Below, in pieces: positions 22,070 to 32,963 of a stretch of DNA of 64,000 nt. The notes under the pieces are model-generated. The model saw only the letters and a program-made list of their open reading frames with translations. It was not told the origin of the DNA and made no database searches. Source of the stretch: Haliclona indistincta. Taxonomy: Eukaryota > Porifera > Demospongiae > Haplosclerida > Chalinidae. Position numbers and translations under genes: made by a program. Within the stretch, counting starts at the first letter, position 1; every line of letters begins with the position of its first letter. The stretch is from positions 4,774,018 through 4,838,017 of the forward strand of contig OZ024789.1 of NCBI GenBank assembly GCA_964017065.1. The letters run 5' to 3'.

Positions 22070-25000
22070 CTAACAAATGCTGAAGCGTGCAATGTCCTTT
22101 ATTGATAAATCAATTTTAAAGTGTCCTTCCTCCACGAATACTCCCATTCTTTTGCAGTTTAGAGTAATATTATTAAACAAAATTTTGAGAGTTAATTGTA
22201 GCGAACGATTAGAGTTGTATGTTCGAGCAATCCACTCTGCTCCTTTATCAGTTATTCCTGTGTCTCTAAGATTCAAATAGACTAGTGTGGTATTGTGCTG
22301 AAGACTTTCACAGAGACAGTAAGCTCCTTCATCGCAAAGTGGATTATATGATAGATCAAGGTGTTTGAGATGCTTGTTTTCTTGTAGCACGGTAGTAAGT
22401 GCCTTGGCTAGAGGAGTATCCTTTTTAACTTCAAGTTCTATGTTGCTAAGATTCAAGTAGACTAATGTGGTATTGTTCTGAAGACCTTGAAAGATACAGC
22501 TTGCATTTTGAAATTCCCAATTGTTTGATAGATCAAGCTGTGTGAGTGTCTTGTTGACTTGAAGCATTGTAGTGAGTGACTGAGCAATCTCTTCTGTAGC
22601 TACAAATCCTGTATTTCTGAGATTCAACTGAACTAAAGTGGTATTGCACAGAAGGCTTTCAAATAATATTATAAACCAAGTTCCTGAGACAAAAAGTGTA
22701 AAATTGTTTGAAAGATCAAGATGTGTCAGTGTGTTGTTGACTTGAAGCATTGTAGTGAGTGCCTGAGCAGTAACCTCTGTAGCTACAAGACCTGTATTAC
22801 TAAGATTCAACTGAACTAAAGTGGTATTGCACAGAAGGCCTTCAAATATAAACCTAGTTCCTGAGACAAGAAGTGTAGAATTGTTTGAAAGATCAAGGTG
22901 TGTCAATGTCTTGTTGACTTGAAGCATTGTAGTGAGTGCCTGAGCAGTATCATCTGTAGCTACAAGCCTTGTTCCTCTGACGTGTACGGTTAAAGCTGAT
23001 GACTGTTCTAAGAATGATGCTATCAACCTCATTTTTTCGATGATAATAGAAAAGACAATTTCTATTTCTAATCTGGCATCACAAGCTGAGAATGTTCGAT
23101 ACTTTAAAAGTTCAAGAAGTAGTAACTTCAATCCTTGATCATCAATTTTTAAAATCTTGAGTTGTACATTTGATGTATCAGATGAAGGTACAGACAGTAG
23201 TGAGGTTATATAATAACCAATAGCCAAATAGTCCACTGGGCTTAAGAGAGAATCTAAACTAATCATTCGAAAATTTACTAAATTGCTCAACGATAGATCT
23301 TGTGCTTCATAAAAGCAGTGCAACAAAGGAAGAAGACCATTAATACTTGATTTTTGTTTAGAAAAAGAAGAGATGAAGTCTCGTATTGGTGGACTGGTTA
23401 GTTTAGTGAAGCCACTATAATAATGTAGTACAGCTTGAAACCGAGAACCATCAAACATGTGTTTGAATACTTTCAATTGTTCACTAGAATCCATGTGTGA
23501 TATATGATAAGCAGCAAGGAGCTCTTGAACTGAGAGATGAAGAAAATTGTACGAAAGAGATTTACTGAGAAGTGTGAGTCCTTCGACAGCCTGAAGGAGC
23601 CCCAAAGACGATAGATTAGCTGGAAGGTGGACTAGTTTCACATCTTTTTCGTAAAACACTACTTTGTCCTGCATCACTCCCTCGTGAGCAAGTAAACTAA
23701 GATTAATCAGTTTAGATTTGAGTTCATCAGGAAGATCATCCAAAGAACAAGATAATAAACTTTCAGATTCACGTGTTTCTAGTTCTCGTGCTATGCTGCA
23801 GAGTACAAGATTACAGAAAAGCTCATGGACGGTGGTAGGTAGGGCTCCCTTCATTGTCAGGAATATGTGCACCAGTATTGCTACATGTAGAGGTACATAG
23901 CAGTAACCTTCTATAACTGGGTGCTCTTCAAGATGCTGGACAAGCTTCTGAATGCGAGTGCTGTTGCCATCCAAAGCTTTTTCAATGTACTCACGAATCT
24001 GGTGTTGAGTGAATCCCAGGATCTCCACTCGTCGATCAGTTATTTTAAGCAGGGATCCTGAGGACACTGGTCGAGAGGTGATAAGAACAGTGATTTGATG
24101 AAGAGAGAGCTTGTGTGGCTGTCGAATTATTGTTGATACAAGTGAATTAGTTTGTAGATGAGATGGAAATTCATCCCAACCATCGAAAATAAAGAGAATA
24201 TTCTGTCCATCACAATCTTGTATCTGAGAAGCAACAATGTTAGACATTTTTAGATTACGAGCTGGTAGTATATCAGCCAAGGTAGTAGCATTCTGAACTA
24301 CCTGATCACGTAAGTAAACAAGAACTACAAGATCAAATCTGCCCAAAGAATAAATAACATCACTTTGAGCCCATCTATGACAAATATGAAGGGCAAGTGT
24401 GCTCTTTCCTCCTCCTGGGGCTCCTTCAATAAGTATTACTCTTGGCGGAGGAGGAGGTGGTAGCACAACTAGTGGCTGCATTGTTGAGAAGATGTTGTTA
24501 AGATCAATTGGTGCCTTATAACTTTGAATAGTTTCTATTCTTCCTTGCTGTGCCAGTCTGACCATTTTCTCCTCTCTGTCTCCACGTCGTTGTTCCTTAC
24601 TACCAATCATTGCTAGCTGGACAAATTCACATCGTGGGAGGTGACTCCAATGTTGGGAGGTGTGGCTCTGAGACATAGATGTGTATACCCATGCAAAACA
24701 AACAAGGTTGTACAAGGTTGTAACAAGGTTGCTCCATGCTTGTAAACAATGAACAAGCTCATGGCCACCTTGTAACAACCTTGTTCATGTATGTCATTGG
24801 AGCGGGCATTGTCATGACAACCTTGTCATAACATTGTCACCTAAGAACAATCTTGTAACAACCTTGTTCATGTATGTCATCAGAGCATGGTATTGTCATA
24901 ACAACCTTGTCATTACAATGTCAACTAAATAATTATCTAACTTGTACCAAAGAACAACCTCAAGATAATTTTTATTGTCACCTACTATTATTGCCACCTT

Positions 25001-28000
25001 CAATAATAACTCTTGCTATGCATACAACCTATAGTTATAACGGCTATTCATCTATTACTTTGTAGGTCAAAATGTGATGTGCAGTATGTTGGCTCTCATA
25101 TAATTCTCTATCACTAGACGCATCATGTGCAGGTTTGAATTTATAGTAGTTATTATACTTGTTTTTTTAATTTACCGTAAACAGCTCGCATAGAGATGGT
25201 AACATTGTTTTAGCTATCACTATTTACGTATTTTGTAGGTCGCGAGTTCAGTCAATTGTATAATGCCTCATTCAAGTCATTATAATGCAATTATGTCAGG
25301 TATAGATAGGATTTTTGTGCTATGTCATTGTCATGATTAGTTTTTTTGCATCTAGGTCAAGCATTCAGTCAATCAAGATGGATCTGTTGATAAACTCAAC
25401 GTAGTTGTATACTCTCAACAAGTGCATATCTTAATTAGCAGCACGCAGGATATACTTCAACTGTTATAGCTATATCTGCTGTTATGATGTCGACTGTCAA
25501 CTTGCATACATGCATTATACTGAATTTCAATGATTGATTCTAACTTGAACTTCTTAATTTCCACACTGTTGCATGCATGGTTGTTGTAAAGAACTGCTAG
25601 TGAGAATATCAAGGGAGGCATTAGAAGACATGCATTTACTATAATTTTTATACTACACAATGACAATAATTCAGTATCCGCTATATGCATATCGTGCTAG
25701 CTATTCTGTCTCTTTGGCAAAGTTAGGGAACATGAACTAGCAAACAAAGAGTTATTGATCTTGTCTTCTCTGCAAATGCAAAAATAAATTATGAGGGTTC
25801 ATGCATCATCACTATAATCATTATACCTTGGACTCGTCTATTTTCGAGTATGTTGTGGTGTCTTTTGAGACATTAAATTGTCCGACACTACTTTTGACTA
25901 ATCTACATTCGTCATCCCGATAACCTATCACTTTTATCAACCTTCCAAGCATCACTTCGCCATCATTGCAATACACAATTCCAGAGTTGTCTCTATGGAG
26001 TTTCTTCGCATCATTATAAGCAGTAATAACCCTATCTGATGAGCCGGAGAAGGTGATCATGAGCTGTAGATCGGAGATGTGTAATAATATATAATTGTTG
26101 CACAACAAAATTAACGATTATAGAATATACTTGATGATGCAAAGTAGCTTGAGTAGAAACAACTGATGCCTCTGCTAAAAAGTCTAAGTCATCTTGTGAC
26201 ATGCTAGCTGGATTTTCCTTTCCATAATAATACGATAAGATATAAATTATCAGTGACGTCGTCTGCCGGCGCCGTGGCAACTGTCGCAGGCAAACCATGC
26301 AGTAAGCAGTACGGTTACACCGGTCAATGCACTGAGGCCCGCTCCTCTCCGTCTTAATATAACCACGGTACCTTGTAGTCTCAGCCTCTCAGGATGCTGA
26401 AATTGCATGTCGTAATGCAAAGACTCAGCCCCATCATGCAGCTCAGCGGAACCTGAGCCCCGCCTATTTTATTCTAAGTCGTATTAGACGTACATGACGT
26501 CATACATCATTCTGCGTGCGCATACCGCGTGCACTCATTGCAGCTGATGAACGTTTCTAGCTAGCTCGAGCTAGCTAGCCATCGACAAGCAGTTGTAGCT
26601 AGCGCTGGTCAACAGAGGCGGGCTAGGTGAGTGCCTTACTTCAGTCAGATCAGACATAATTACTGTGTGGCCTACTTCAGATCGATTGACCTAATTTTCA
26701 GAATCAAGAACTCAGAAATTATCCGAGATGTACTGAGGTACGTGCAATAATCAACCCGCCTAGCTGCAGCCCTGTGCATTCTATTTACTTCTATTCTAAC
26801 ATAATTTTACACATTATAATAGGAGGACGAATGCTCATTTGATAATAGTAATCCGGTATGAATTACTTCCGATGATGATATCAGTACGACCGGGCGATGT
26901 GACACCACCCAGGTTTCAAGTAAGTTGTCTAATTGATGGTTAATGCTCATTCTTTCATAATTATTTCGTACAGAATACGCCTAGGTCTCAGGTATGTTTT
27001 TATCATCCATCGATCATGCAGGCCTGGCTTATACACATGTACATGAATTCTAATTAGAGCACTCTCAGGTATGTGTGATATAATTATAATAATCATACTA
27101 GCTGTATTCTTCATTCGTTTAGTTCAACCAGCACTTTGACTCACTGCAGGTAATAGTAGTTGTCCCATATTTTCAACCACATTAACTTATATGTACGTCA
27201 CATAGAGAAGGAAGATTCGTTTGATGACATGGTATGTACGTGTGTTCATTACCACGTCATGTACACCTTTTCTTTTATAGTACAATGATGTGGCACTGGC
27301 GCTGTACACCATTGCAAAATTTGATCATGTATATCTCTCTTAAATGTCACACATACAGCAGGATACACCCAGGATTCAAGTAAGTTAATTGTGTGAATTT
27401 GCTCATTATTATTATACAGAACACACCTAGATCTCAGGTATGTGTGCATGATAATGTCATCTTTCGCATATGCAGAACACTCCCAGATTCAGGTACAAGT
27501 GTTATTTTATTATTGTTAATTTTTTCCACATGATATAGATCTCAAGTACCTTGGATATTTATATTCATTTTCGAATGTACTATAATGTACGTACTACAGG
27601 TCCAGAATTCTTAGTCAACATGCTTTCAGGTATGGGTTACGAATTATGACTTTTCTATACTTTCTATTACTGTGTTGCAGATCGCGAGTTTTCCTGGACC
27701 ATCAATAGTAGAGGCCATCGACCGTTCACCAACTCGATTGATTACGTAAGTTATAATTAATAATAAATGGTAATGATGATTTATTTTGTAAAATATTATA
27801 CAGGTTAAACAGTATCCAACAACAAAAAGGTCCATCCTCATCGATGCAGTGAATGACAAGTACGCAAACTGTAGGAGAAAGCAAAACAAGTGAACTCTAA
27901 TCTCCATCTTCATATGTAACTTAATGACACAGCTTGAAATCTTGATTGAAAAAAATGTTTCAATATTAATAATTTGTGAAATAAATACCTGATAATTACC

Positions 28001-28990
28001 TGTGTAGATATTAGCTAGATTTCACTAGCTTGTAATGACCCATAACAACCTTGTACATGCTTACAACCCTGACACAAGCTTGTATACAACCTTATCTCAG
28101 GTTGTAACAAGGACGTTACAGTTTCAAATCCATGGTTTGGACAGGGTTGTCACAACCTTGTTAACAAGCTTGTTACAAGCTGGCCACAACCTCATTACAA
28201 GCTTGTGGGCTAGGTTGTCACAACCTAGTACAACCTTGTTTGTTTTGCATGGGTAATCCTCTGAGATAAGATGCATAAGAGCTGAAAGTAATAGAATCTT
28301 GAATTGCTTGTTCAGTTCTTTGAGATGCTGTTAAAGAATCCGAGGGTGGTAAGCAGACAAAATTTTGGGTAGTTGCTTGAAGGACAGTTGACACTGGCAG
28401 TTGTACAGAAGAACAATCGTGTGTAGCAGTTACTGGTTCTGTTGCTTGTGGGGCAATTAGAAATTCTGTATCATTAAGTGATAAACATTTGATTTTGCAC
28501 AATTAGCAAGCATACCTTGTTCAACTATTGTTTGTCCAATCAGCTCAGCAAGTGCACCCAGTTCAGACTGTCTGAGACACTCGATCAAGTGTTGATATGT
28601 ACGAGTAGGTGCATCACTTGTCAGCCATTTCTTGATTATGGCTTCTGTGACACTCTCAGGACCATCATAGATGTGTTTCTTCTTGAGCAGCTCAACCTCT
28701 TCTCCATTCTCATCTTGTAGGAGACACATACCGAATGTTGTATAGTCATGAGCAGCAATCTTATGAACTATCTTCAGAGGTTTACCATCAGCACCTTTCA
28801 TTGTCTTCAGATTTAGTAGTGTAAGCTTTTCAAGAGTAGGTTTGTGGCATGTGTCTTTATCAAAGCGGACTGGTTCACTTGAACAAGGTTTACCAGTACG
28901 TGATGTGGACGGCGCTGAAGATACCGCGCGGGGCTCATCATGAGCAGAAGGGTCAACTGCTGGTTTCTCCTTACTTTCTTTCTGTCCCAT
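22070..28990 (-). CDS. NLR-D: Death-NACHT-LRR receptor split by a transposon
   Basis: Exon 1 is 28990-28516 (475 nt, as in NLR-B) and begins MGQKESKEK; the 50-nt intron is 28515-28466. Exon 2 starts at 28465 but is cut at 28256 by the element at 24688-28253 and resumes at 24687. With the element and one TA copy left out, 1,100 codons read through without a stop, crossing the junction as SYLRGLYTSMSQ, exactly as in the paralogues. Domains: Death, single linker unit, NACHT (GAPGGGKST, LFIFDGWDEFP), LRRs. Compared with NLR-B about 100 residues between the helical region and the LRRs are missing. As it stands the gene should give a truncated Death-plus-linker protein unless the element leaves or is spliced. 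I see no GT/AG pair at the junctions. Confidence 0.88.
25752..26202 (-). CDS. Transposon-borne small gene, 3 exons, unknown function
   Basis: Exons 26202-26131, 26063-25827 and 25769-25752 keep phase and give 108 residues from MSQDDLDFLAEASVVSTQAT to RRQDQ and a stop. The junctions are CAA|GTATAT, TACAG|CTC, AAG|GTATAA and TTGCAG|AGA. The middle exon contains NDGEVMLGRLIKVIGYRDDE and looks like a compact beta-rich domain. I do not recognise the family. It is transcribed away from the plus-strand gene, with a shared CpG-containing interval at 26300-26600 as the likely bidirectional promoter. It could equally be a captured host gene or an accessory protein of the element. Confidence 0.5.
26600..27900 (+). 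other. Transposon-borne micro-exon array
   Basis: At least ten short segments bounded by AG and GT(A/AA) run along the plus strand, most 9-48 nt long. Several 18-nt ones are variants of each other: AATACGCCTAGGTCTCAG (26974), GATACACCCAGGATTCAA (27362) and AACACACCTAGATCTCAG (27420), encoding NTPRSQ-like hexapeptides in phase 0. A two-exon unit with its intron is visibly duplicated (26905-27020 and 27362-27475). Larger exons include YNDVALALYTIAKFDH and IASFPGPSIVEAIDRSPTRL. I could not fix one reading frame through the whole set, so this is a splice-pattern call, not a CDS model. Confidence 0.45.
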
Positions 28991-29060
28991 TTCGGAGGCG
29001 GACAACGCTATCAGGTGAAAACCAGGGTGAAAACGAAGAGTTGACTTGACGAAGGACTGT

Positions 29061-29622
29061 GGGTAAGTGGAAAAACCGGATACAACAGGACACGAGCGCG
29101 AACGCGGACACGAACGCGAACTCGGAAACGAACTCAAATGTGATCACGTGCTCAATGTAACAGGAAACCTCGCCCATAATTACTATACTACTAAACCCAA
29201 GACCCTAAAACCTTCGCCTAACGGCGCCCAGTATGGACCTAACGGCGCCCAGTATTCGCCTAACAGCGCCCAGTATGGACCTAACAGCGCCCAGTATGGG
29301 GATCAACCTAAATATTCGCCACCTCACGATCCTTAGTGTTAGAAAGCCGGGAACGACGATCCTTAGTGTTAAAACGCCGGGAACGACGATCCTTAGTGTT
29401 TTAACGCCGGGAACGACGATCCTTAGTGTTAAATATCCCGTTAGCGAATACTGGGCACCGTTAGGCGAAGGTTTTTAGGGTCTTGGGTTTAGTAGTATAG
29501 TAATTATGGGCGAGGTTTCCTGTTACATTGAGCACGTGATCACATTTGAGTTCGTTTCCGAGTTCGCGTTCGTGTCCGCGTTCGCGTTCGTGTCCTGTTG
29601 TATCCGGTTTTTCCACTTACCC
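29061..29622. mobile_element. Foldback MITE with 9-bp target duplication upstream of NLR-D
   Basis: AAGGACTGT flanks both sides (29052-29060, 29623-29631). The inverted arms of about 170 bp start GGGTAAGTGGAAAAACCGGA. The loop has two tandem families: CGCCCAGTATGGACCTAACG-like units and four copies of a ~27-bp unit containing ACGATCCTTAGTGTT. The 9-bp duplication and long arms fit a non-autonomous Mutator-like element. It lies 70 bp before the ATG of NLR-D, inside the likely promoter or 5' UTR. Confidence 0.9.
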
Positions 29623-29631
29623 AAGGACTGT

Positions 29632-30287
29632 TAAGGTGGCGGGTACCTTTTTAGTGCGCACAATAATACGCGCAGTATGCGCAATATGAATATCATTACT
29701 TCAGGGCAACCACGGCGCCCGCGCAACAGGCTACATTGTAGATAGTCTGGCCGCTAGGCGGGGAGGGGCAGCGGCCAGACTACATTGTAGATAGTCTAGC
29801 AGCTAACCCTCCCGCCTACTGATAATTGGATGGACGGCGGAGAGGGTCTAGCAAACATTGCCATTCATTGATTTTTAATGAATAATAATGAAGTAAACCG
29901 CGTTACGATTAGCTGGGCGTTGCCTCCAACCGCGTGTATTATGGAGCGCCATATGGGACAAAATTCTATTCTGTTACATACCGTACATACATGACACGGC
30001 ACGCGATTCGCAACGCGTTCACACGACACGCAATCCGGAAGCGCGTGAACATGAAGGAGGAGTTTGTGGGTGGAGCCAGTGAGAGCGAATACCTAAATCT
30101 GGTATCTAAATTCTAATTGTAGCGCTTCTTCTTGCTCCAAACCTGGCTCGGGCTCATGAGAGCGAGAGACTGAGAGCCACCCAATATGTGAAACTAGGGG
30201 AAGTTGTAAGTGGTTCATGTGTGTGTGTCTTTCTGTGGCTATAGCTAGTGTGCTCGTCACGTGTAGTATACTCAGTACTGCATGGTG
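29632..30287. other. Element ends and small hairpins, no gene
   Basis: Starts with TTAAGGTGGCGGGTACC, one end of the TTAA family described at 49524-50168, without a matching right end. TACATTGTAGATAGTCT occurs twice (29734, 29791) around a GCGGCCAGAC / GTCTGGCCGC inverted pair. No coding evidence. Confidence 0.5.
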
Positions 30288-30328
30288 ACTGTGGTGAAGT
30301 TAGCAGAACATTCGCCAGCAGAACATTC
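30288..30328. repeat. Left 41-bp terminal inverted repeat
   Basis: Perfect inverted match to 39784-39824, bordered on the outside by TGCATGGTG. Confidence 0.97.
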
Positions 30329-30899
30329 CACAGGCACGCCTCAAGCATTCTTGTGGTTATCAGTATGCGTCATCGTCAGCCAGATTCTCGAGCATGCAGT
30401 ACGGGGGTCATTGTATGGCTGTTGTTCTGGCGAGAGTTGGCTTTGGCGCCGTTGTGGACTTCGGTGGACTTACACGTCGTGTATGCAGTATATTGCTTCA
30501 TATACCGTATGGCACTGTATCCTTTGGCTTTCTTCTATAGTTCTACGTAGTATTGGCTTCAAGTTGCGTTGACATATTGCATGTTGATACGGTATGCTGC
30601 TGGCACATATAAGCTCACAACCTCTGATTGCTTACATGAGCAATAATATTGTAGTTTTTTTACTGTTAAGCATCTCTATCACTTTCTCCACATGGATATT
30701 TAGGTAGATCAGTATTAATAAAATTATTTTGTTTGCAAGAGATACTAGATTTATAAAAGCTATCCTGAGAATAGCACTAAAATCAGCAACTAAGTTTCGC
30801 GATACATTTTGTAAAAATTAAATGTGATACAACCACTTCCAATCTCGATTATATCTGTTAATTCCTCTCACTATAGACCATGCAGTATTCAGTATTCAT

Positions 30900-32382
30900 C
30901 TTTCTGGACAATTTACAACCAAGCAAACATTATTTCCACTCTTACCACACTTCCCTCTACCCAACCATCATCTTGGTAAACTCCTCCCACTTCTCGTTCA
31001 CTAGCCCAAATTCATTTTCTACGGCTAATTAGAAACTTTTAATTTGGGCTGGGTTTCTGGACAGTTTACAACCAAGCAAACATTATTTCCACTCTTACCA
31101 CACTTCCCTCTACCCAACCATCATCTTGGTAAACTCCTCCCACTTCTCGTTTACTAGCCCAAATTCATTTTCTACGGCTAATTGGAAACTTTTAATTTGG
31201 GCTGGGTTTCTGGACAGTTTACAACCAAGCAAACATTATTTCCACTCTTACCACACTTCCCTCTACCCAACCATCATCTTGGTAAACTCCTCCCACTTCT
31301 CGTTTACTAGCCCAAATTCATTTTCTACGGCTAATTGGAAACTTTTAATTTGGGCTGGGTTTCTGGACAGTTTAAAACCAAGCAAACATTATTTCCACTC
31401 TTACCACACTTCCCTCTACCCAACCATCATCTTGGTAAACTCCTCCCACTTCTCGTTTACTAGCCCAAATTCATTTTCTACGGCTATAATTGGAAACTTT
31501 TAATTTGGGCTGGGTTTCTGGACAGTTTACAACCAAGCAAACATTATTTCCAATCTTACCACACTTCCCTCTACCCAACCATCATCTTGGTAAACTCCTC
31601 CCACTTCTCGTTCACTAGCCCAAATTCATTTTCTACGGCTAATTGGAAACTTTTAATTTGGGCTGGGTTTCTGGACAGTTTAAAACCAAGCAAACATTAT
31701 TTCCACTCTTACCACACTTCCCTCTACCCAACCATCATCTTGGTAAACTCCTCCCACTTCTCGTTTACTAGTCCAAATTCATTTTCTACGGCTAATTGGA
31801 AACTTTTAATTTGGGCTGGGTTTCTGGACAGTTTACAACCAAGCAAACATTATTTCCACTCTTACCACACTTCCCTCTACCCAACCATCATCTTGGTAAA
31901 CTCCTCCCACTTCTCGTTTACTAGCCCAAATTCATTTTCTACGGCTAATTGGAAACTTTTAATTTGGGCTGGGTTTCTGGACAGTTTACAACCAAGCAAA
32001 CATTATTTCCACTCTTACCACACTTCCCTCTACCAAACCATCATCTTGGTAAACTCCTCCCACTTCTCGTTTACTAGTCCAAATTCATTTTCTACGGCTA
32101 ATTGGAAACTTTTAATTTGGGCTGGGTTTCTGGACAGTTTACAACCAAGCAAACATTATTTCCACTCTTACCACACTTCCCTCTACCCAACCATCATCTT
32201 GGTAAACTCCTCCCACTTCTCGTTTACTAGCCCAAATTCATTTTCTACGGCTAATTGGAAACTTTTAATTTGGGCTGGGTTTCTGGACAGTTTACAACCA
32301 AGCAAACATTATTTCCACTCTTACCACACTTCCCTCTACCAAACCATCATCTTGGTAAACTCCTCCCACTTCTCGTTTACTA
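30900..32382 (+). repeat. Left array of 153-bp satellite (~9.7 copies)
   Basis: Units of 153 bp run from TTTCTGGACAGTTTACAACC to the next copy with only point differences. Because 153 is divisible by three, one frame stays open for hundreds of codons (repeated 51-residue block ending PTIIL). That frame is also open in the inverted array, but there are no introns, start context or domain, so I treat it as satellite DNA. Confidence 0.95.
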
Positions 32383-32519
32383 CCAGTAAACAGACGTTGA
32401 CAAGTACACTGATTACTACTATAATAATTATTATATTATAGATTGATGATGGTGGTGATTAAAGATAACTATTTATATAAACTTTTTGTAACTGTACTTG
32501 TGTTTCGCTGACAGCTAGG

Positions 32520-32943
32520 TCAGGGATGATATCCTTTCATGCATGACGTACAACTCATGGATGCAAGTGATTTTAGCGTGCAGAATGCTGAAGTTTATTA
32601 CCTAGAACCATTACTACTACTATGACAACGCTTCCTACATTAGCATGAATTTGAAGAAACCGATACAATAGTCATGATATCACTAGTTTGTGCAGCATGG
32701 ATGCGTGCAGATTAAACTGAATCATCTGTTGCTGATTCCATTGACATTCCATGGTTGAGTAAAAGTAAAAGAGTAAAAGAGAGTAAAAGAAACTCTTGAT
32801 TTGCCGAATGTGACATTGGTACCCAGAAATAGTGAAGGAAAGTGTCATCTATTAGATGCTTGGCAGCAGTGGCAATCTGAAGAATTTTCTTCACTAACGA
32901 CGCGATCAATGTTTTCATTTTTTGCTGATAGAGATTTGGCAGT
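32520..32943 (+). pseudogene. Possible degenerate 5' part of the protease gene (C19 Cys box)
   Basis: From 32522 the plus strand reads RDDILSCMTYNSWMQVILAC, which recalls the Cys box of ubiquitin-specific proteases (C, N-S, Q spaced as in CYxNSxLQ) but with extra residues and no GN. Downstream, SVADSIDIPWLSKSK and TLDLPNVTLVPRNSEGKCHL lie in different frames around a GTAAAAGA repeat at 32758-32790, and a further frame break occurs at about 32945. The catalytic-Cys half of the C19 domain thus appears eroded, or its exons are beyond my recognition. Confidence 0.4.
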
Positions 32944-32963
32944 AAGTGTGTCCTAATGACAGA

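Larger units (their letters stand above)
24688..28253. mobile_element. 3,566-bp TA-flanked DNA transposon inside NLR-D
   Basis: The inverted ends begin CCCATGCAAAACAAACAAGG and agree over about 34 bp with one mismatch. The target TA is duplicated at 24686-24687 and 28254-28255. Both subterminal regions (24690-24960 and 28040-28250) are crowded with ACAACCTTGT-like decamers in both orientations, probably transposase binding sites. Two divergent spliced gene-like regions lie inside (25752-26202 minus and ~26600-27900 plus). A TA duplication is typical of Tc1-mariner relatives, but no DDE core was recognised, so the superfamily is open. Confidence 0.9.

Noticed and set aside
24688..28253. NLR-D insertion being an ordinary intron
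   Set aside because: The borders are CCCATGC/GCATGGG inverted repeats with a TA duplication and have no GT or AG at the exon edges.
30154..30572. Plus-strand 96- and 100-codon frames near the left terminal repeat
   Set aside because: No splice, domain or homology pattern, and they begin inside the transposon end.
30900..32441. 284-codon and 125-codon open frames on the plus strand
   Set aside because: They follow the 153-bp satellite exactly; the unit is a multiple of three, so openness is automatic once one unit lacks a stop.
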